Of a stretch of DNA of 27,111 nucleotides, positions 22,868 through 27,111 are shown piece after piece. This DNA comes from Prevotella sp. UBA3837 (lineage in GTDB: Bacteria > Bacteroidota > Bacteroidia > Bacteroidales > Bacteroidaceae): contig DGHX01000134.1 of NCBI GenBank assembly GCA_002392835.1, forward strand, positions 16,002-43,112. The letters run 5' to 3'. The notes under the pieces were generated by a model. The model was given only the letters and a program-made list of their open reading frames with translations. It searched no databases and was not told where the DNA came from. Position 1 is the stretch's first letter, and the number at the start of each line of letters is the position of its first letter. Made by a program: the position numbers and the translations under genes.

Positions 22868-23149
22868 AAGTATTATAAAGAAGCATTAGTCTCAAGATAC
22901 GGAAACGGTAGAAAAATACGGCGTGATCATTTATCCCAGATACTTACCTATGTGATGAATCAGGAGAACGAGACAGCTCCTTATACAATGGATACCAAGG
23001 GGATACTTGTATATCCCACAGTTGATACAGAACTTGACGTTTCCTACGTCTACAAGAAGACAAATCACATAATCAGAATTAGTACGGTAAATTTGAATCA
23101 AGATTGGCGAATGATAGAGCAAAGGTTAAAAGAAATAATAAGAGAATGA
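22868..23149 (+). pseudogene. C-terminal remnant of an McrC-like restriction protein
   Basis: From 22868 the plus strand encodes ~93 residues (KYYKEALVSRYGNGRKIRRD, HLSQILTYVMNQ, GILVYPTVD, STVNLNQDWRMIEQRLKEII) that match the C-terminal end of McrC-type proteins, the partner of the McrB GTPase in modification-dependent restriction. Normal McrC proteins have several hundred residues, so the N-terminal DNA-binding part and most of the nuclease domain are missing. The frame runs back in an open but unrelated GC-rich stretch to 22772, opposite the zinc-ribbon gene, with a sharp change of base composition near 22865. This marks a deletion or insertion junction. No mcrB is in the window. Recognition is from motif memory and is fairly confident; expression is doubtful. 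Confidence 0.7.
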
Positions 23150-23198
23150 ACAGAATTAGGAAGTAATAGTTGACAGATATAGCATTTAGCTTAGCGCA

Positions 23199-23672
23199 AT
23201 GAGTAACGGTGGAGAAAACATTGAGAAACTAATAGGTACTATTCTGACGGATATTCGTCAGAAAGGTTTTTCCGTAATTCAGCCCTTCAGCATAGGCCCT
23301 GTGGAAAAACGTATGATGCAGTTCGCTGCCATAAATGGTATTCTGTTGGCCAGCGACGAACTCTATATGAGTTCCAAACAGCTTCAGCACTCCATGCGTG
23401 CATCTAAGGGTGCCAAAGGACTGATAGTACCTGATTCCGAGTTGATAGGCTTTCCAAAGAACAGGTTTGCTATGGACTTGTATTATGACGGCGAATGTTT
23501 CATCTATACTAATGGACTTTCAAAATTCATCGTGCATCCGAACTATAAGGTTAAGATTAGCCGTGAAGTAGTCAAACTGGTTAACTTTATCACAGCTACC
23601 CTGAGAACGGACAAATACGAATTTAACGGCAAGCGCTATATTAAAATAGAAACCGACCCTGCCACGGAGTGA
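23199..23672 (+). CDS. Hypothetical protein linked to the McrC remnant
   Basis: A 157-residue protein I do not recognise. It starts ATG at 23199 (MSNGGENIEKLIGTILTDIR) and has no signal peptide or membrane segment. Visible features are a helical N-terminus, a central IGPVEKRMMQFAAINGILLASDELYMS stretch, part of which is hydrophobic, and a beta-rich C-terminal half (DLYYDGECFIYTNG, KYEFNGKRYIKIE). It lies 49 bp after the McrC remnant and shares its AT-rich composition, unlike the GC-rich neighbours, so both probably arrived together as part of a defence island. A short inverted repeat (CCGACC 23653-23658, GGTCGG 23676-23681) spans its stop codon and may be a terminator. Confidence 0.65.
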   Translation: MSNGGENIEKLIGTILTDIRQKGFSVIQPFSIGPVEKRMMQFAAINGILLASDELYMSSKQLQHSMRASKGAKGLIVPDSELIGFPKNRFAMDLYYDGECFIYTNGLSKFIVHPNYKVKISREVVKLVNFITATLRTDKYEFNGKRYIKIETDPATE

Positions 23673-23802
23673 CAAGGTCGGATGTGTTGAGTAAAGGGAA
23701 CCAAGCGGCAAGGTCGAATTGCTCATCATCACACAGATGCCACCGTTCCACACATCGTGGCTCTACTTGGCCTCTCCTTTCTTGCTCTGGTAAACGACTC
23801 AT
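23641..23802 (-). CDS. Possible small protein with its own promoter
   Basis: An ATG at 23802 opens 53 codons (MSRLPEQERRGQVEPRCVER, continuing through WHLCDDEQFDLAAWFPLLNT) ending in TAA at 23641. It begins 15 nt after a consensus minus-strand promoter and overlaps the 3' end of the opposite gene by 32 bp. The composition (W, C, acidic residues) is not plainly shadow-like, but I know no homologue. It could also be the surviving 5' end of a gene lost at this junction. Confidence 0.35.
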   Translation of the reverse strand: MSRLPEQERRGQVEPRCVERWHLCDDEQFDLAAWFPLLNTSDLVTPWQGRFLF

Positions 23803-23817
23803 GTCGGTTACACGTTG

Positions 23818-23849
23818 CAAAGATACGAATATGTGGGCAAACTACCAAA
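23818..23849 (-). promoter_or_regulatory. Bacteroidetes-type promoter, minus strand
   Basis: Minus strand TTTG (23849-23846), 20-nt spacer, TATCTTTG (23825-23818). It points left, away from the nucleoside kinase, toward the possible small gene at 23641-23802. Confidence 0.7.
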
Positions 23850-24010
23850 TTTATTCCGCTCTTTTTTTTGCTTCTTGCGTAATTTTCTTCGAGTCCACAG
23901 CCTCTGCTCACCTTCGCGCGCGTTAGCGCGTGCGCGCCATCGCCAATACTGCACCATCGAACCGCTCAGCAACAGCGGCGAGTTCGGCGGTAGCCGATGG
24001 CCCCCGACGA
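23850..24010. other. Intergenic segment with CG-alternating stretch
   Basis: Non-coding as far as I can see. A CG-alternating tract (TTCGCGCGCGTTAGCGCGTG, from 23914) resembles the CG-rich ends of the repeat block at 4799-5280 and lies just downstream of the minus-strand nucleoside kinase, where it may form a terminator-like hairpin. Confidence 0.4.
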
Positions 24011-25672
24011 TCAGTACTCGAACGACGAGCCGCCCAGGAACTCGCGCAGCAGCGACGTCGGCGGAATCTGCGTCTCGGTGATGGGGCGTATGTAGCGCAG
24101 GAACTTCAGCAGACGGTAAGCCTCGCTGTACTCGGCACTGTTCTCAGGCACCTGCTCCAGCAGCGGCTCGGCCTGACCCTTGATCACGGCCAGCTCGAAG
24201 AGCATGGCGGTGTTGAACATCTGGTCGGCACGCTCCTGATAGGGGTATATCCACCGCTCCTCACCCTTCAGCACCGACGGCCAGCGGCGTATGCTCTCCT
24301 GGGCGCTGACGCCGCGGTACTTGTGGTCGCGTATGATGCGCCGCAGCAGGCGGTTGTCGGCAGTGGGGATGTAGTTGTGGTTGTCCACCAGCAGCGTCGT
24401 CAGCGCCGAGGCATAGACGCGGAAGATGCTCTCCTGCGGCACCTGTGCCGTCAGCTCGGGGTTCAGGGCGTGGATGCCCTCTATCACCAGCACCTCGTCG
24501 TCGTGCAGGCGCAGACGGCGGCCGCTCATCGTCGACCGGCCCGTGGGGAAGTCGTAGCGCGGCAGCTCAACCTCCTCGCCGCGCAGCAGCGCGTTCAGCT
24601 GCTCGTTGAACAGCGGCAGGTTCAGCGCGTGCAGGTGCTCGAAGTCGTAGTCGCCGCTGGCGTCGCGCGGCGTCTTGTCGCGGTCCACGAAGTAGTCGTC
24701 GAGCGAGATGCCGATGGGCTTCACACCGCCCACCAGCAGCTGCACGCTCAGCCGCTTGCACGTAGTGGTCTTGCCGCTTGATGAGGGACCGGCGATGAGC
24801 ACCAGCCGCGTGCCACGGCGCCGCAGAATGTCGTCGGCTATCTGGGCTATCTTCTTCTCCTGCAGTGCCTCGCCCACCTGTATGAGCAGGTTTGTGCGCC
24901 CGGCAGCGATGGCCTCGTTCAGGTCGCCGATGGTGCGCATGCCCAGGATGCCCTGCCAGCGGTGGTGCTCCTTGAAGATGCCGAACATGCGGTCCTGCAT
25001 CAGCAGCTCGCCCAGCTCCTGGGGGTGCTGGCGCGAGGGCAGCCGCAGCAGCATGCCGTCGTAGTACTTCTCCAGGCCGAACAGGTACAGCTGGCTGGTG
25101 TTCGTCAGCAGCGCGCCGTAGTAGTAGTCCACGTAGCCGTCGAGGCTGTAGTAGGTGGTGTAGAGCGAGCCCAGGCTCTGAAGGAGCTTCACCTTCGAGG
25201 CCGACCCGTTCTCGCGGAACAGCCGCAGCGCCTCCTCAGTCGTCGTCTCGTGCCGGTGGATGGGCAGACCGGTGTCGATGATGTCCTGCATGCGACGGCG
25301 CAGCAGACCCACGTCGTCGAGCGTCACGGGGCGACCCAGCTGCAGGTCGACATAATAGCCGTTGCTCACGGGGATGTCTATCGTCACGCAGCAGTCCTTC
25401 CACAGGTCGTGGGCTGCCTTGCACAGAACGAAGAACAGCGACCGCGTGTAGGCACGCAGCCCGGCGGCGGTGGTGATGTCGAGAAACTCAATGTCCTTCT
25501 GCTTGTACACACGGAAGTGCATGCCCTCTTCCTTGTTGTTCACATGGGCGACGATGGGAGGGTAGGGTAGGGTCATGGGCAGCTGCTGGAAAATCTCTTC
25601 CAGCGTGCTGCCCATGGCTACGTCCATCTCCTGACCGTTGTTCTTGCAACGTATGGTGATGTTTTGTTCCAT
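24011..25672 (-). CDS. Nucleoside (uridine-type) kinase with TGS-like N-terminus
   Basis: A 553-residue protein. The N-terminal ~60 residues (ITIRCKNNGQEMDVAMGSTL) resemble a TGS domain, followed by a region related to the threonyl-tRNA synthetase editing domain (GYYVDLQLGRPVTLDD). The C-terminal half is a phosphoribulokinase/uridine kinase domain with P-loop GPSSSGKTTT around residues 295-304 (K301), ISLDDYFVDRDKTP, and VLVIEGIHALNP. This three-part architecture is standard in Bacteroidetes and Firmicutes 'nucleoside kinase' entries. It probably phosphorylates uridine/cytidine in pyrimidine salvage, complementing upp near the other end of the window. The start at 25672 (MEQNITIRC) is typical. 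It sits 64 bp downstream of aqpZ on the same strand with no consensus promoter in the gap, so it is probably co-transcribed. Confidence 0.9.
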   Translation of the reverse strand: MEQNITIRCKNNGQEMDVAMGSTLEEIFQQLPMTLPYPPIVAHVNNKEEGMHFRVYKQKDIEFLDITTAAGLRAYTRSLFFVLCKAAHDLWKDCCVTIDIPVSNGYYVDLQLGRPVTLDDVGLLRRRMQDIIDTGLPIHRHETTTEEALRLFRENGSASKVKLLQSLGSLYTTYYSLDGYVDYYYGALLTNTSQLYLFGLEKYYDGMLLRLPSRQHPQELGELLMQDRMFGIFKEHHRWQGILGMRTIGDLNEAIAAGRTNLLIQVGEALQEKKIAQIADDILRRRGTRLVLIAGPSSSGKTTTCKRLSVQLLVGGVKPIGISLDDYFVDRDKTPRDASGDYDFEHLHALNLPLFNEQLNALLRGEEVELPRYDFPTGRSTMSGRRLRLHDDEVLVIEGIHALNPELTAQVPQESIFRVYASALTTLLVDNHNYIPTADNRLLRRIIRDHKYRGVSAQESIRRWPSVLKGEERWIYPYQERADQMFNTAMLFELAVIKGQAEPLLEQVPENSAEYSEAYRLLKFLRYIRPITETQIPPTSLLREFLGGSSFEY

Positions 25673-25695
25673 TAAATATTCAGTTAAAGTCTCTC

Positions 25696-25745
25696 AGTTA
25701 GGAGCCTCTTAACTCCTAACTCCTAACTCCTAACTCCTAACTCTT
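25696..25745. repeat. 7-bp tandem array at the aqpZ stop codon
   Basis: Four AACTCCT units (25711-25738) and one AACTCTT (25739-25745). The aqpZ stop codon (25737-25739, minus strand) lies inside the array. An inverted unit at 25696-25704 (AGTTAGGAG) pairs perfectly over 9 bp with CTCCTAACT (25713-25721). Confidence 0.9.
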
Positions 25746-26411
25746 AGCGGGATGTATGACCTTCCAGATGCCTGCGGCCAGTGCACCGCCGGCGAAGGGA
25801 CCTACGATGAACACCCAGAGCTGGCTCAGGGCGTCGCCTCCGGCAAACAGGGCGGGACCGATGCTGCGGGCGGGGTTCACGCTCGTGCCGGTGAAGTGGA
25901 TGCCCACCAGGTGGATGAGGATCAGGCTCAGGCCGATGGCCAGGCCGGCGAAGTTGTTAGTGGCACCGTTGGTCTTCGACGTGGCTCCCAGCACAACGAG
26001 CACGAACAGGCAGGTGAGCACAATCTCGACGATGAGGCCGTTGGTGACACCGAAGGCGCAGGCGTTGGCACCAGTGCTTTTGGCAACGTCACCACCTGCT
26101 GTCGATACTACTAATGCCAGCACGGCGGCGGCCAGGATGGCACCGATGGTCTGGAAAACCATGTACATGCCGCAGTCCTTCGACGTCATGCGGCCAGTGA
26201 GGAAGCAGCCCAGCGTGATGGCCGGGTTGATGTGGCAACCGGAGATGCCGCCGATGGTGTAGGCCATGGCCACTACAGCCAGACCGAAGGCCATGGCCGT
26301 TCCAACGATGCTGGCAGTGTTACTGTCGCTACAACCCAGGGCAACAGCTGCGCCGCAGCCCAGGAAAGTCAGCACGAATGTGCCGACAAGCTCTGCTAAA
26401 TACTTCTTCAT
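25737..26411 (-). CDS. aqpZ: Aquaporin Z-like water channel
   Basis: A 224-residue inner-membrane water channel of the MIP family with six expected transmembrane helices. The two NPA boxes are at 62-64 (HINPAIT) and 179-181 (TSVNPARS). The aromatic/arginine filter residues F42, H167, T176 and R182 fit the water-selective AqpZ set (F/H/T/R) rather than a glycerol facilitator. The start MKKYLAELVGTFVLTFLGCG is typical. The promoter is at 26472-26503, giving a leader of about 55 nt. A 7-bp repeat array runs through the last two codons and stop, so the C-terminal AKS end is partly repeat-encoded. It is the first gene of a likely pair with the nucleoside kinase, and is divergent from the rRNA operon. 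Confidence 0.95.
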   Translation of the reverse strand: MKKYLAELVGTFVLTFLGCGAAVALGCSDSNTASIVGTAMAFGLAVVAMAYTIGGISGCHINPAITLGCFLTGRMTSKDCGMYMVFQTIGAILAAAVLALVVSTAGGDVAKSTGANACAFGVTNGLIVEIVLTCLFVLVVLGATSKTNGATNNFAGLAIGLSLILIHLVGIHFTGTSVNPARSIGPALFAGGDALSQLWVFIVGPFAGGALAAGIWKVIHPAKS

Positions 26412-26471
26412 TGTTTTGTTTTAAGTTTTATTAGATGGTTTAAATGGTATAAATAGTTCAAAACAATGCCG

Positions 26472-26503
26472 CAAAGATAGGCATAAATTCTTATATTTGC
26501 AAG
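26472..26503 (-). promoter_or_regulatory. Probable aqpZ promoter
   Basis: Minus strand TATCTTTG (26479-26472) with CTTG (26503-26500) 20 nt upstream; the -33 box is one base off consensus. It lies 60 nt before the aqpZ ATG. Confidence 0.65.
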
Positions 26504-26697
26504 TTTTTTAACAAGTTTTTTTCATGAGATGCACTTACGGCCCTCTTATGGCAACAGCTCCTTTCAGGCTCGCTACACAATGAAAAAGTCTTTCGTGCGT
26601 GCGCGTATAAATAATAAGGAGACGTAGTTTTTAGCAGTGATTTACATCAATAAGATATATTTTAGGTGCATAGAAAGCAAAAAAAGTTGCAGAAATA

Positions 26698-26729
26698 TTT
26701 GGTGGGTCTGCAAAAAGTTCGTACCTTTG
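26698..26729 (+). promoter_or_regulatory. rRNA operon promoter
   Basis: TTTG (26698-26701), 20-nt spacer, TACCTTTG (26722-26729), preceded by an A-rich tract (around 26671-26697) that could act as an UP element. It lies about 320 nt before the 16S 5' end. The 26412-26697 stretch otherwise holds only the aqpZ promoter and no gene. Confidence 0.85.
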
Positions 26730-27047
26730 CATCCGCTAAACAGGGAAGCCCCCTGTGAGGCATCTGAGAAAGAGTTCTTTGAAACACTTACATAGACAGA
26801 TTGAAGTAGTACAAGAAGCGAGTGGTCTTCTGCCTCCTGAATCAGGGGGGCGCGGTCTGAATGGATCGTGAGGCCACTTGGGTAGAAAAACGAACCGTCA
26901 ATGGTTCCCCTCCCGGGGAGCCGTGACAAACAGGTGCGAAGCGTCTTGACACTCAATAATCTTTTTTAGGATGGCAGTCCTGTGACAGATCAGACAGTTC
27001 TGCGTCCCGCGGTTTTTCCGCGGCGATGCTTGGACAAAGATATTTTT
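26730..27047 (+). other. rRNA operon leader
   Basis: Transcribed spacer between the promoter and the 16S gene. It contains hairpins ACAGGG/CCCTGT (26740-26756), GCCTCCTG/CAGGGGGGC (around 26831-26850) and CCGCGG-TTTTT-CCGCGG (27007-27023), and the segment GTTCTTTGAAAC (26774-26785), similar to leader motifs upstream of Bacteroidetes rRNA. The last part should pair with sequence after the 16S gene for processing; that partner is outside the window. Confidence 0.7.
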
Positions 27048-27111
27048 ACAATGAAGAGTTTGATCCTGGCTCAGGATGAACGCTAGCTACAGGCTTAACA
27101 CATGCAAGTCG
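27048..27111 (+). rRNA. rrs: 16S ribosomal RNA, 5' end only
   Basis: GAAGAGTTTGATCCTGGCTC is the conserved 16S 5' motif. It is followed by GATGAACGCTAGCTACAGGC and ACACATGCAAGTCG, a form typical of Bacteroidales/Prevotellaceae. The 5' end is set at 27048 by aligning the motif with the E. coli 16S start. The gene continues beyond the window. Confidence 0.97.

Noticed and set aside
23930..24781. 283-codon open frame on the plus strand opposite the nucleoside kinase
   Set aside because: The kinase has a P-loop and full family architecture; the plus-strand product is Arg/Gln/Val-rich without motifs.
26642..26956. 104-codon minus-strand frame in the rRNA leader
   Set aside because: It lies opposite the rRNA promoter and leader, has no motif, and the region is explained by rRNA transcription.

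Overview
The window comes from a GC-rich member of the Bacteroidales, most likely Prevotellaceae (Prevotella sensu lato). The evidence is the 16S rRNA 5' end at the right edge, at least eight promoters of the Bacteroidetes type (TTTG, 19-20 nt spacer, TAnnTTTG), the near absence of Shine-Dalgarno sequences, and typical families (PL9 pectate lyase with a T9SS-like tail, BspA-type leucine-rich repeat protein with dockerins, Rpn-type nuclease, AAA-ATPase/PD-(D/E)XK proteins). The species cannot be fixed from the sequence alone.

Layout, left to right. (1) 1-4500: the 3' part of a large secreted PL9-type pectate lyase, then upp (uracil phosphoribosyltransferase), then a convergent small secreted protein with a carboxypeptidase-regulatory-like domain. 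(2) 4555-5289: a non-coding, repeat-dense block bounded by inverted repeats, next to an AAA-ATPase/nuclease gene on the minus strand. (3) 7059-9968: arginine decarboxylase speA, then a radical SAM protein carrying an in-frame array of 7-bp repeats. (4) 9969-11851: a second non-coding repeat block with three related palindromes, the third of which overlaps the promoter of a DUF234-type ATPase. (5) 12198-18422: a 2074-residue LRR surface protein with EF-hand-like, cohesin-like and dockerin-like segments. (6) 18748-22593: an Rpn-family nuclease, then a one-nucleotide-spaced pair made of a single-pass membrane protein with an HTH-like N-terminus and a periplasmic S41 protease. (7) 22598-23849: a disturbed AT-rich island with a small zinc-ribbon gene, a C-terminal McrC remnant, an unknown protein and a possible small antisense gene. 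(8) 24011-26503: a minus-strand aqpZ and nucleoside kinase pair. (9) 26698-27111: the promoter, leader and first 64 nt of a ribosomal RNA operon.

Housekeeping genes (upp, speA, nucleoside kinase, aqpZ, rrn) alternate with accessory genes (three nuclease/ATPase genes of mobile-type families, a restriction-system remnant, surface proteins). The most distinctive pattern is short tandem repeats with an exact 7-bp period but different unit sequences. They lie directly at the stop codons of three genes and, in one case, inside a coding region. No tRNA, CRISPR array or complete IS element was seen.
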